Positions 56,881 through 64,000 of a stretch of DNA of 64,000 bases are shown here, piece by piece. Position numbers and translations under genes: made by a program. Position 1 is the stretch's first letter; each line of letters starts with the position of its first letter. Location of the stretch: the NCBI RefSeq assembly GCF_002795405.1, contig NZ_PHGZ01000021.1:1-64000 (forward strand), given 5' to 3'. A model generated the notes under the pieces. That model was not told the origin of the DNA. It searched no databases and was given only the letters and a program-made list of their open reading frames with translations. This DNA is from Caviibacterium pharyngocola (GTDB lineage Bacteria; Pseudomonadota; Gammaproteobacteria; Enterobacterales; Pasteurellaceae).

Positions 56881-57995
56881 ACTGCAATTTGTAATTGTCG
56901 TTTTAGTCGTTCCCATTGACGGCTTAAACTTAAAACAGAATCGGTCTTAGGTTTATTAATTATCGTCTTACGGCTTGTTGTTTTTCCTTCAATGGCGTAT
57001 TTAAAGAGGTTATCAAGCTCCGTAGGATAACGTTCAAAAGCGAACGCTTTTTGGGTAATACCGCTTTGTTTAATAGCTTGAATAAAATCCTTACTTGATA
57101 ATTTCAGGATTTTTCCCGCATTTACCAGTAAATTCTTACGTTCTTCAACAGGAAGTTGCTCAAACGCAAGGGCTGTTCTGGTTTGACATATTTCTACTTG
57201 CGAAATACCACATTGTTCTACAAATCTTGAAAAAGAATGAGTAGATTTTGCAATCGCAGCACGTCGAGTAAAATTGATAAAGTAGCGTAATATAGCAAAG
57301 TACACTTGCGAATCTACACATTTCCCGAAACATTCACCTGAATTAGTTGTAAACACGTTATCAAGCATTTCCATCGTTGCAATTTCTACTTCATTAAGCG
57401 GTGTAGTAATGACCTGTAATTTCTCACCGCATTGATGACAGTAGTTTAGCTGTCGCTTCTCTGCTGAAAGCAAATGCGGTTGATACAGTCCGCCACAACA
57501 AGAGCATTTAGATTCAAATAGAACCTTATGTTTCAAACAACCAAAGTGCCATGCAAAACGCCATTCATTACGCAAATAAGGAGTTTCTTCTAAGCAGCAA
57601 GGACAATAAGATTGACCGACACGAAATGAACGATTACGTGAACCTCTTGAAAGCACCCACTTAGCTTGACCTTTAATGAGAGTATTTTTGCCGTTAATCG
57701 GTCTCAATACGGAATAAAGCGAATGATTCACTAAGTTTACCTGCTGATTAAGCGATAATTCGGTAATATCAGCATAAATATGCTGTGCAATTGGTTCAAA
57801 CCCTCTATCTAAATCATACGTCCATAATCGCCATTTATTCCAATAAAACCCTGTAAACGTAATCGGCTCTGTACCACAATCTAGGGCAGCACGAATAAGC
57901 CATGAACTAATACTTTCATTCGAGTAGAGTGGTGTTCTGATAACACCTGATTTTATCCGATAATTTTTCGGAAGCCCTGCGTTGGTTGTACCCAT
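56877..57995 (-). CDS. tniQ: TniQ/TnsD-family target-selection protein
   Basis: The 372-residue protein starts with the TniQ N-terminal pattern VIRTPLYSNESISSWLIRAAL (about 18-38), a zinc-binding part with CPCC (about 137-140), CLKHKVLFESKCSCCGG and CHQCG, and a helix-turn-helix-rich C-terminus. In Tn7-like elements this family binds the attachment site; here that site is in comM. The gene overlaps tnsC by 43 bases; no better later start was visible. Confidence 0.87.
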   Translation of the reverse strand: MGTTNAGLPKNYRIKSGVIRTPLYSNESISSWLIRAALDCGTEPITFTGFYWNKWRLWTYDLDRGFEPIAQHIYADITELSLNQQVNLVNHSLYSVLRPINGKNTLIKGQAKWVLSRGSRNRSFRVGQSYCPCCLEETPYLRNEWRFAWHFGCLKHKVLFESKCSCCGGLYQPHLLSAEKRQLNYCHQCGEKLQVITTPLNEVEIATMEMLDNVFTTNSGECFGKCVDSQVYFAILRYFINFTRRAAIAKSTHSFSRFVEQCGISQVEICQTRTALAFEQLPVEERKNLLVNAGKILKLSSKDFIQAIKQSGITQKAFAFERYPTELDNLFKYAIEGKTTSRKTIINKPKTDSVLSLSRQWERLKRQLQIAV

Positions 57996-58846
57996 GAATT
58001 TTTCTCGATAATGTCTAACGTAATTTGCTCAGTACCTGATGTAATTGCTTCTACTGCACACGCAGTCAATAAACGATGTACATTCCCTAGATTTCCACCT
58101 GAAATCGTATGAATTTTAGTAGCGAGTTCAGGTGATTGTAGGTTAGAGCATTTCTTCAATGGCAAAACACCCTGAAATTGGAAAAGTAACTTTTGAAAGT
58201 CCTTATCCAGCTTCCACGTTGGCAATTCAGCAACATCAAAACGACTGGCATGTTGTGGATCTGTATGTAATACCCGAATAGCATCACGAGTACCAACACC
58301 GATAATTGGAATTTGTAGTTCGTTACAAAGCATCTTAATTGCGTTCATCACCTGTCGTTGTAAGCGTGGTGTACCAACCAACAGAGAATGAAACTCGTCA
58401 ATGATCAACATTTTTACCTTATACTCTCGGAATAAATGTACCGTTTGATAACGCAGCTTTGCTACACTATCTGTCGATTTATATGGCACATAGAACCGTT
58501 CCAATAGCGAGATATACAATTCTTTTTCATTTGCACTTGGAGGGGATTCTGCCAGAATGACTGGTCGCACTCCCTCTGATTGACTATTAACAAAAGATTG
58601 CCCGTATAAGCTATAAAAATGGCGAATCAACGTGGTTTTACCATTATTAGAATCACCCACAACTAATAAATTAAACATTCGTGGACGCTTCGGTTTATTC
58701 ATTAGCGAAACCAAGTTTTCAATAATTTGATTGGCAACAGGGTAGCCAATCCAACGTGGTTCATCTAAAAACTCAATTCGTTCTTGATTACTAGCATTAA
58801 CAAGATGACGGAACTTTTCATGAATGTATTCATATTGCTTGCTCAT
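57953..58846 (-). CDS. tnsC: TnsC-family AAA+ regulator (TniB type)
   Basis: The 297-residue AAA+ ATPase shows Walker A VVGDSNNGKTTLIRHF (about 62-77), Walker B KMLIIDEFHSLL (about 144-155), sensor I GVGTRDAIR (about 186-194) and a C-terminal HTISGGNLGNVHRLL arginine-sensor region. It links target-bound TniQ to the transposase. Its ATG overlaps the tnsB stop by one base. Confidence 0.9.
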   Translation of the reverse strand: MSKQYEYIHEKFRHLVNASNQERIEFLDEPRWIGYPVANQIIENLVSLMNKPKRPRMFNLLVVGDSNNGKTTLIRHFYSLYGQSFVNSQSEGVRPVILAESPPSANEKELYISLLERFYVPYKSTDSVAKLRYQTVHLFREYKVKMLIIDEFHSLLVGTPRLQRQVMNAIKMLCNELQIPIIGVGTRDAIRVLHTDPQHASRFDVAELPTWKLDKDFQKLLFQFQGVLPLKKCSNLQSPELATKIHTISGGNLGNVHRLLTACAVEAITSGTEQITLDIIEKNSWVQPTQGFRKIIG

Positions 58847-60756
58847 TATTCAATCTCCCCAAAAGTAAATTCGCTGTCTGAAAGTAAATGAGATGTAGGT
58901 ACTTTCACTGTTTCTATTGCATTGCTGTCTGGTATAGCCGTTGGGATTACCACCTCACTTTTAGCATGAACTTTTTGTCTTTGGGCTTGCCTACGTGCCT
59001 TCTTCGTTAGTTGAGCTGACCTTTCTACTCTCTCACGCATTTCAGTCAAAGCATCGTGGATCTGCTGCGAATGAATCAACTTCTCGTCTTTATTTTTTAG
59101 GAATTGACGAACTTGCTTGTATTCCCAAATACTCATATCAGGTAAAGACTGATCTGCAAACGGGATAGGAAAATAGCGTTTTAGCTTTGGATCGTAGAAC
59201 CAAATACGCCCAATATTTCTAGGATCGTAACGGAATAAGAACTCTTTGCTTTTACCTTTTTCATCCGAATCATTGATATGCATATTCAATGCAACATCGT
59301 AGTAACGTAACCCATCAATAGTTACACCATTATGTTGAATAGTCCGTTTTTTACTTGGGAGAAAATCCAGCAATAAAGTCTGCTCATCTTTAGGTAATTG
59401 AGGATAGCCACAACCGACATGATCTTTATCTCCAAAAATACCTAACCGCCATTTTTGGACTGGAGACACCCCCAAAGCAGAGTGAGTACGCTTATGATAA
59501 ACATTGACAATATAGTTAAGTAACCACGCTTCAAATTCATCTAATGTCATAACCGCTTCTGATTCTGAATTGTAATTGTCTTTCTGTTTAATATTCGAGA
59601 ATGTTGTGCCACTTAAGCCATGAACTTCCTTCATAAACGTACCAATTACACGTTCGATATGTCCGCCAAATTCTGGTCGGCCAACAGGCCTAAACTCCAA
59701 GGCAATATTATGGGCTTCACAGGATTTTGAAAGATCAAGTGAACGGAAGTCTGCTCCATTATCAACATGGATCTTGTTTGGGTAGCCAAAGACATTCCAT
59801 TCGCCTTTTACATTGTGATCTAGTAGCAACCTCTCTTTTGGCAAAATACTACGAGCAATACACATTGCTACAGATGTAACCGAAGGTTCATCCAATGACA
59901 GGTAATATCCCGTAATCATTCGGCTGTATATATCCATTGCTAAAGTTAAATATGGTCGCCCAATCGGTTTGCGATATTTATTATCTACAATGATTAAATC
60001 AACAGGTGTATGGTCAATTTGAATAACACTCAGCGGAAAATCAACATTTGGAAAATGGTTTGGCTTAGGTGTAAATTTATTTTTCGCTTTTTCTTTTTGT
60101 CCACGTTTACGTAATCGTTCTTCTTCCGAAATGCTTAAAATTCGTTTGCGAATTGTACGGCGAGACGGGCTTTCAATCCCTTTTAAATTTGCAACACGTT
60201 GCACTTCTCGGATAGTTTGCTCAATAGATGGGCGTTGTTTATGCAGATAAAAATCATTAATTACCTGATTAACCAATTCATTTTGCTCTTTATTTAAGCG
60301 AGAATTACCCTCAGACCAACCTCGTTTGCGATCTACTAATCCTGCAACAGAACCAATCGAATTATATGCTTGAATCCAACGATATAATGTACGTTTGCTA
60401 ACACCTATTTTCTCTGCATGAGCTTCAACCGAAGTAGGGTCATATTGTTCTTCATTAAGTAAAGGTTTTATCGCTTCATATTTTTTAAGTGCCTTATTCC
60501 AGTATTCATCTCCAATTTCACTTAAATCAATAGAAAGATCTTCCCGTTCATTAACCACTACATTATCAAGCTGATGAATACTTGCTATTTTGCTCTGTTG
60601 AGTGTGAATGTTTCGGATCAGGACTTGTGAATCTTCATCAAGGTACTCAATTAATTGATATTGCTCGCCATCTTCTCGATTTATATAAAGAAAGCCTGTT
60701 TGTAAGCGAATACGGCCTCGCTGTAATCCTCTTTCAACTGAAAAACCTTTATTCAT
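58846..60756 (-). CDS. tnsB: TnsB-family DDE transposase (TniA type)
   Basis: The 636-residue transposase has N-terminal helix-turn-helix DNA-binding domains (VSKRTLYRWIQAYNSIG, about 118-134), a DDE core with VIQIDHTPVDLIIVD (about 243-257), KIHVDNGADFRSL (about 327-339) and RPEFGGHIERVIGTF (Glu, about 363-377), and a C-terminal Lys/Arg/Gln-rich tail that would contact TnsC. The ATG at 60756 is chosen for its GGAG Shine-Dalgarno; an in-frame ATG at 60798 would extend into tnsA by 50 bases. TnsB cuts the 3' ends and joins them to target DNA. Confidence 0.92.
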   Translation of the reverse strand: MNKGFSVERGLQRGRIRLQTGFLYINREDGEQYQLIEYLDEDSQVLIRNIHTQQSKIASIHQLDNVVVNEREDLSIDLSEIGDEYWNKALKKYEAIKPLLNEEQYDPTSVEAHAEKIGVSKRTLYRWIQAYNSIGSVAGLVDRKRGWSEGNSRLNKEQNELVNQVINDFYLHKQRPSIEQTIREVQRVANLKGIESPSRRTIRKRILSISEEERLRKRGQKEKAKNKFTPKPNHFPNVDFPLSVIQIDHTPVDLIIVDNKYRKPIGRPYLTLAMDIYSRMITGYYLSLDEPSVTSVAMCIARSILPKERLLLDHNVKGEWNVFGYPNKIHVDNGADFRSLDLSKSCEAHNIALEFRPVGRPEFGGHIERVIGTFMKEVHGLSGTTFSNIKQKDNYNSESEAVMTLDEFEAWLLNYIVNVYHKRTHSALGVSPVQKWRLGIFGDKDHVGCGYPQLPKDEQTLLLDFLPSKKRTIQHNGVTIDGLRYYDVALNMHINDSDEKGKSKEFLFRYDPRNIGRIWFYDPKLKRYFPIPFADQSLPDMSIWEYKQVRQFLKNKDEKLIHSQQIHDALTEMRERVERSAQLTKKARRQAQRQKVHAKSEVVIPTAIPDSNAIETVKVPTSHLLSDSEFTFGEIE

Positions 60757-61411
60757 TGTTATAGCTCCATACTTGAGTAAATTCTGAGAGAGGTTCAAAC
60801 CAATTACAGGTTAATTGTTTTGTTGCTAACAAGTGATAGATAACTTGCAATCCTTTCGCCCTATAGAGTGAACCAGAAAAGAAACGAGTAAGCAGGTAAT
60901 CAATTGTGGTTATCTCCATTAAGCGAACCTGACTTAATATTGCTTCAACATCTTCTTTTTCTACAAGTAAACGTTTATACCGTTGCACAGCATTGATATT
61001 GAATAATGCAAGATGACGGATTTTGTCCTCATCATAAATATGGAACACACAGTCATTTTGCTTGCAAAATTTCATCGCAGCTTTCCATTTCTGTTTCCAT
61101 TCATGCCAATGAGCTTGCCATTTAGCTTTAGGCTTTACTTCAATTAGCATGCTTTTTCGGTCATCATTAAACCTGACAAAGAAATCGGGTGTGTAAGGAT
61201 AAGTTATTCCATTTTTAGTAAAAGAGAGTCGAATAGGTTGTGGAATAATATCTTCTGCTATTGGAAGATATGTGAAGTACATTAAGAAATCACGTTCCAA
61301 AGTGGACTCATAAGGAATGCTTACACCATCCTTAAAAGGTAAGTGGCCTGAGACACTCATTCGGGTTGGTTTGATTTTTCTAACCTGCTGAAAGTGATAA
61401 TTTTTACTCAT
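60749..61411 (-). CDS. tnsA: TnsA-family endonuclease
   Basis: TnsA cuts the 5' ends during cut-and-paste transposition. The 220-residue protein has ESTLERDFLMYFTY (Glu, about 34-47), YPYTPDFFVRFND (Asp, about 71-83) and SMLIEVKPKAKW (about 88-99), the E-D-x-K nuclease centre. A C-terminal winged-helix-like half follows. The ATG at 61411 lies only 7 bases inside the innermost TnsB-type site, so binding of the transposase could block its expression. Confidence 0.9.
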   Translation of the reverse strand: MSKNYHFQQVRKIKPTRMSVSGHLPFKDGVSIPYESTLERDFLMYFTYLPIAEDIIPQPIRLSFTKNGITYPYTPDFFVRFNDDRKSMLIEVKPKAKWQAHWHEWKQKWKAAMKFCKQNDCVFHIYDEDKIRHLALFNINAVQRYKRLLVEKEDVEAILSQVRLMEITTIDYLLTRFFSGSLYRAKGLQVIYHLLATKQLTCNWFEPLSEFTQVWSYNNE

Positions 61412-61418
61412 AATAATT

Positions 61419-61569
61419 TGACACCTATTTATATCTTTTAAAATAAATTGACAGCTATTTGTATCTTTTGTGCCATCTATTTGTATCTTTTAATGGCAAA
61501 AAATAGGGCAAAGCCTTATTCTTTCGTTTCAATGTTGAAACATTATGACATTTATTTGTATCTTTGACA
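61419..61569. repeat. Right end: four TnsB-type sites and terminal inverted repeat
   Basis: Copies of TGACAnnTATTTGTATCTTTT stand at 61419-61439 (one change), 61449-61469, 61471-61491 (one change) and 61546-61569 (the terminal copy, ending TTTGACA). The left end has two copies, so site number differs between ends as in Tn7. A small palindrome GTTTCAA-TG-TTGAAAC (61526-61541) lies in the gap. Confidence 0.88.
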
Positions 61570-61574
61570 GTGGC
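61570..61574. repeat. Target-site duplication, right copy (GTGGC)
   Basis: GTGGC follows the ACA terminus directly and repeats the left copy at 42735-42739. Confidence 0.95.
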
Positions 61575-62246
61575 ACGATTCCGAAACCGGGCGAAATTTC
61601 GCTTGCCCATAACGGCGTGCTATTTCTGGACGAATTACCCGAGTTCGAGCGCAAGGTGTTGGACGCACTTCGCCAGCCCTTGGAAAGCGGCGAAATCGCG
61701 ATTTCACGCGCCAACGCGAAAATTAGTTTTCCGGCGAAATTTCAATTAGTGGCGGCAATGAATCCCAGCCCGACGGGGCATTATTCGGGAATGCACAACC
61801 GTACTTCGCCGCAGCAAGTTATGCGCTATTTGAATCGCTTATCCGGCCCGTTTTTGGATCGATTCGATTTGTCTATCGAAGTGCCTTTGTTGCCGCAAGG
61901 CAGTTTACAGCAAAGCGGCGAACGCGGCGAAACCAGCGAACAAGTGCGGTCGAAAATTTTAAAGGTTCGTGAAATTCAGTTAAGTCGGGCTGGAAAAATC
62001 AACGCCCATTTAAACGCCAAAGAAATCGAGCGGGATTGCCGCATTTCCGCCGAAGATGCGGTTTTCTTGGAAAATGCCTTAACCAAACTCGGCTTGTCAG
62101 TTCGGGCGTATCATCGCATTTTAAAAGTGTCCCGCACCATTGCCGATTTAAATAATGACAGCGCGATTAACCGGCAACATTTGGCGGAAGCCTTGGGGTA
62201 TCGAGCGATGGATCGTCTATTGCGCAAATTGTCGTCACAAGTGTAA
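61575..62246 (+). pseudogene. comM: comM, 3' half
   Basis: The remaining 223 codons resume the frame with TIPKPGEISLAHNGVLFLDE, which holds Walker B (VLFLDELPEF), then the AAA+ core (LVAAMNPSPTGHYSGMHNRT), sensor and arginine-finger segments (FLDRFDLSIEVPL) and the helical lid (SARAYHRI..AEALGYRAMDRL-type). An open frame starts at 61545 in the transposon end and would fuse ten extra residues, but lacks a ribosome-binding site. Splitting Walker A from Walker B means neither part can hydrolyse ATP. Confidence 0.96.
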
Positions 62247-62255
62247 TTGTCATTA

Positions 62256-63098
62256 TTACGGCACACCGCGAAGCAAGGGCACGTCCTCGAAAGGCGCGAC
62301 GGAAGTGGGCGCCGGTTTATCGTTAAACAGCATAATGAACGGTTTCGGCGGGATGACTTTTTCTTTACGCCATAGGCTGCCCATTCCGACTAATTGAATA
62401 TCTTGCGGCAGATTTTTTAAACCGGCTTGCAATACGGCGACGGTATTTTTACGCGGATGACCGATCACAATCGCCGTGCCGTGTTTACGAGCGTATTGCA
62501 GTGAAAGTTGAAATTGGCGCTGAACATCGGCGAATTCATCGCTATCGTCGAGAAAAATATGGCGATCCAGCGAGTTGACGCCTTGTTGCTTAGCGATTTT
62601 GCCGGCAACGGAACGCCCGATGGTACGACTGTCTAAAAAGAACAAATGTTGTTCGCGCAAAACGTTCATTAACTTGAGCATTAAATCGCTGTCGGCGGTG
62701 GCGGCGCTGCCCATATGATTATTCATCCCGATGGCGTGCGATACAATGGCTTTGGAATTTTTGACCCGTTGCGCCACTTCTTCTTGGCTCATTCCTAAGC
62801 GAATGCCGCCTTCTTCGATTTTCTGTTGGCTTAAGGGTTGCATCGGTAAATGAATTAAAATATCACGATTTTGTTGTTTCGCCTGCTGGTTGCGCTGTTT
62901 GGCGTAAGGCGCGGAAGGAATAATCGCCACGGAAATTTCTTTCGGTATTGCCAAAATCGCAGCGTCTTCTTTCGGGTGATAGCCGATATCATCAATCACA
63001 ATGGCAAGGCGCGCCGGTTGCGCCGCGCTGAAAATCGGGAAAAGTGCGGTGGAAAAAAATAAAATTTTCACCGCACTTTTTAGACGTTGCGCAATCAT
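62256..63098 (-). CDS. yibQ: Divergent polysaccharide deacetylase family protein YibQ
   Basis: The 280-residue exported protein has a signal peptide (VKILFFSTALFPIFSAAQP) and the divergent deacetylase domain: LAIVIDDIGYHPKEDAAIL (about 30-48), DILIHLPMQPL (about 82-92), GMNNHMGSAAT (about 126-136) and FLDSRTIGRSVA (about 155-166). Function in cell-envelope upkeep is likely but undefined. The ATG at 63098 overlaps the envC stop by 4 bases (ATGA), so it is cotranscribed with it; a slightly longer start at 63107 is possible. It is convergent with comM. Confidence 0.9.
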   Translation of the reverse strand: MIAQRLKSAVKILFFSTALFPIFSAAQPARLAIVIDDIGYHPKEDAAILAIPKEISVAIIPSAPYAKQRNQQAKQQNRDILIHLPMQPLSQQKIEEGGIRLGMSQEEVAQRVKNSKAIVSHAIGMNNHMGSAATADSDLMLKLMNVLREQHLFFLDSRTIGRSVAGKIAKQQGVNSLDRHIFLDDSDEFADVQRQFQLSLQYARKHGTAIVIGHPRKNTVAVLQAGLKNLPQDIQLVGMGSLWRKEKVIPPKPFIMLFNDKPAPTSVAPFEDVPLLRGVP

Positions 63099-64000
63099 TT
63101 CAGCCAACCTGTCGGATTGACGGCAATCCCTTTGCGGCGAATTTCAAAATACAAACCGGAACGGGATTGCCCGCCGGAAGTTCCTACTTCGGCGATTTTT
63201 TGTCCCGCTTTCACTTGCTGACCTTCGCGCACGCTGACGGATTGATTATAGCCGTAAAGACTGAGATCGCTTTCACCGTGTTTGATGATGACCATTAAAC
63301 CGTAACCTTGCAACCAGCCGGCAAGAATCACCCGCCCGTCGGCAATGGCTTTCACCGCCGAACCGCCGCTTGCGCCGATGACGATGCCTTTCCATTTTAA
63401 CTCACCCATTTGCACCGAACCGTAGCTGTTTAAAATCTTTCCGGCGACCGGATAAGCATATTGTTTTTTCGGCTGACCTAACCCGCTGGTGCCGGCGATT
63501 AATTGTTTTTCTTGCGCGGTCGGTGTGTAAGGGCGTTGATTGTCTTTTTCCGCTTGTTGTTTCTTCTGTGCCAAAGCTTCGCGCTCGCGTTTTTCCTGCT
63601 CGCGTGCGGCTTGTTCGGCGCGTTGAATTTGTTGACGCAAGGCGTTTTCATTGGCTTTGAGGGTGTCTAATTTATTTTGATCCCGCTGTAAGCTTTGGTT
63701 CAGTTGATTCAGCGTCGATTGTCGTTCGCGCTGAACTTTTTGCAAATCCTGTTGTTGTTTTTTTTGCGCATTTAATTGATTTTGATGATCTTTTTGTTGA
63801 GATCGAATCAATTCTTTATCTTTGCGCAGCTGATCTTGTGTGGCTTTTAATTCTTCGATTAACACCAAACGTGCTTGATTCATATGATCGTAATAAGCTT
63901 TCATTCTCTCCGCTTTTTGTGCGTCTTCGGAAAATAATTTTTCCAGCACCGACGGATTAATGCCCGAACGATACATCGCATCCAACTGTTTCGCCAGCTT
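63095..64000 (-). CDS. envC: Murein hydrolase activator EnvC, C-terminal part (window edge)
   Basis: The reverse frame is open from the window end to the stop at 63095; the N-terminus and signal peptide are missing. It begins LAKQLDAMYRSG and continues as a long coiled coil (about 20-145 of the visible part) with many Gln, Lys and Glu, then the LytM (M23-like) domain: YPVAGKILNSYGSVQMGELKWKG and GLYFEIRRKGIAVNPTGWLK at the end. In EnvC the LytM metal site is degenerate, so it activates AmiA/AmiB amidases instead of cutting itself. It pairs with yibQ. Confidence 0.93.
   Translation of the reverse strand, partial: KLAKQLDAMYRSGINPSVLEKLFSEDAQKAERMKAYYDHMNQARLVLIEELKATQDQLRKDKELIRSQQKDHQNQLNAQKKQQQDLQKVQRERQSTLNQLNQSLQRDQNKLDTLKANENALRQQIQRAEQAAREQEKREREALAQKKQQAEKDNQRPYTPTAQEKQLIAGTSGLGQPKKQYAYPVAGKILNSYGSVQMGELKWKGIVIGASGGSAVKAIADGRVILAGWLQGYGLMVIIKHGESDLSLYGYNQSVSVREGQQVKAGQKIAEVGTSGGQSRSGLYFEIRRKGIAVNPTGWLK

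Larger units (their letters stand above)
42740..61569. mobile_element. Tn7-like transposon in comM (18,830 bp)
   Basis: The ends are TGTTAAAGATACAAATAAGT... and, as reverse complement of the other end, TGTCAAAGATACAAATAAAT..., a 24-bp inverted repeat with two mismatches. It holds tnsA, tnsB, tnsC, tniQ and a tniE-like gene on the right, defence cargo in the middle and a possible TnsE-like gene on the left. Reading the whole interval I saw no AAGTGCGGT uptake signal, whereas the flanks have them every few hundred bases to few kb, which marks the DNA as foreign. The left cargo is much more AT-rich than the flanks. No Cas gene or CRISPR array is present, so it is not a CRISPR-guided transposon. 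Confidence 0.97.

Noticed and set aside
61419-61569. Short direct repeats at the transposon right end as a CRISPR array
   Set aside because: Four copies with uneven spacing (9, 1 and 54 bp gaps), the same motif inverted at the other end, and no Cas genes; they are transposase sites.
42740-61569. CRISPR-associated transposon (CAST)
   Set aside because: No cas6/7/8/12 gene and no array between the ends; targeting is better explained by TniQ and comM.
61545-62246. A new gene starting in the transposon end and fused to ComM sequence
   Set aside because: The open frame is accidental: the first ten codons are the inverted repeat and there is no ribosome-binding site; the rest is the 3' half of comM.
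63042-63080. USS pair near the start of yibQ as a terminator
   Set aside because: Both copies lie within the signal-peptide coding region of an intact gene, so the pair is more likely just uptake signals kept in coding sequence.

Overview
The window is chromosomal DNA from a member of the Pasteurellaceae. The main evidence is the Haemophilus-dialect DNA uptake signal sequence (core AAGTGCGGT / ACCGCACTT). It occurs dozens of times outside the transposon, and often as inverted pairs that serve as gene-end terminators (for example near 10278-10324, 11822-11846, 16045-16073, 24165-24191, 39680-39713 and 41767-41807). Gene blocks such as def-fmt-rsmB-trkA-mscL, asnC/asnA, opsX/kdkA, pgl-zwf-cysQ, nudE/yrfG-hslR-hslO-pckA and engB-comM fit the Haemophilus/Aggregatibacter branch. 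Genus and species cannot be fixed from the sequence alone.

Layout. Positions 1-4030 are accessory: the 5' part of a type III DNA methyltransferase gene with a pentanucleotide repeat tract at the window edge (probably phase variable), its XRE-type neighbour, an IS1595-like transposase with a passenger gene and a convergent paralogue of that passenger, and an IS256-variant transposase broken by a single-base A-tract difference. Positions 4185-42739 are mostly ordinary core genome: translation and RNA modification (def, fmt, rsmB, rimO, trmL), potassium and osmotic control (trkA, mscL), a HMW1C-type cytoplasmic N-glycosyltransferase next to rimO, LPS core genes (opsX, kdkA, waaA), central carbon metabolism (tpiA, gnd, pgl, zwf, pckA) and stress proteins (hslR, hslO). 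Small accessory inserts break this up: DUF1016 nuclease, DUF1304 membrane protein, a possible small nuclease, a VapC-type toxin-antitoxin pair and REPIN-like palindromes.

The main discovery target is an 18,830-bp Tn7-like transposon at 42740-61569, inserted in the competence helicase gene comM between its Walker A and Walker B motifs. It has TGT...ACA terminal inverted repeats, internal copies of the same 20-21 bp motif as candidate TnsB sites, and a perfect 5-bp target duplication (GTGGC). Removing the element and one duplication restores a 510-codon comM frame. The backbone (tnsA, tnsB, tnsC, tniQ and a zinc-ribbon-rich tniE-like gene) resembles the tniCABDE arrangement known from the comM-targeting Tn6022/AbaR family of Acinetobacter. 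A possible TnsE-like gene lies alone at the opposite end.

The cargo looks like defence. One module comprises an unknown 367-aa protein, a Cap4-like nuclease, a 44-aa overlapping ORF and a zinc-hook SMC/ABC ATPase (Lamassu / ABC-three-component style). The other is a tight five-gene restriction-modification operon in which the methyltransferase is divided between the C-terminus of a GIY-YIG-helicase protein and the next gene. Right of the element are the rest of comM, yibQ and the C-terminal part of envC.
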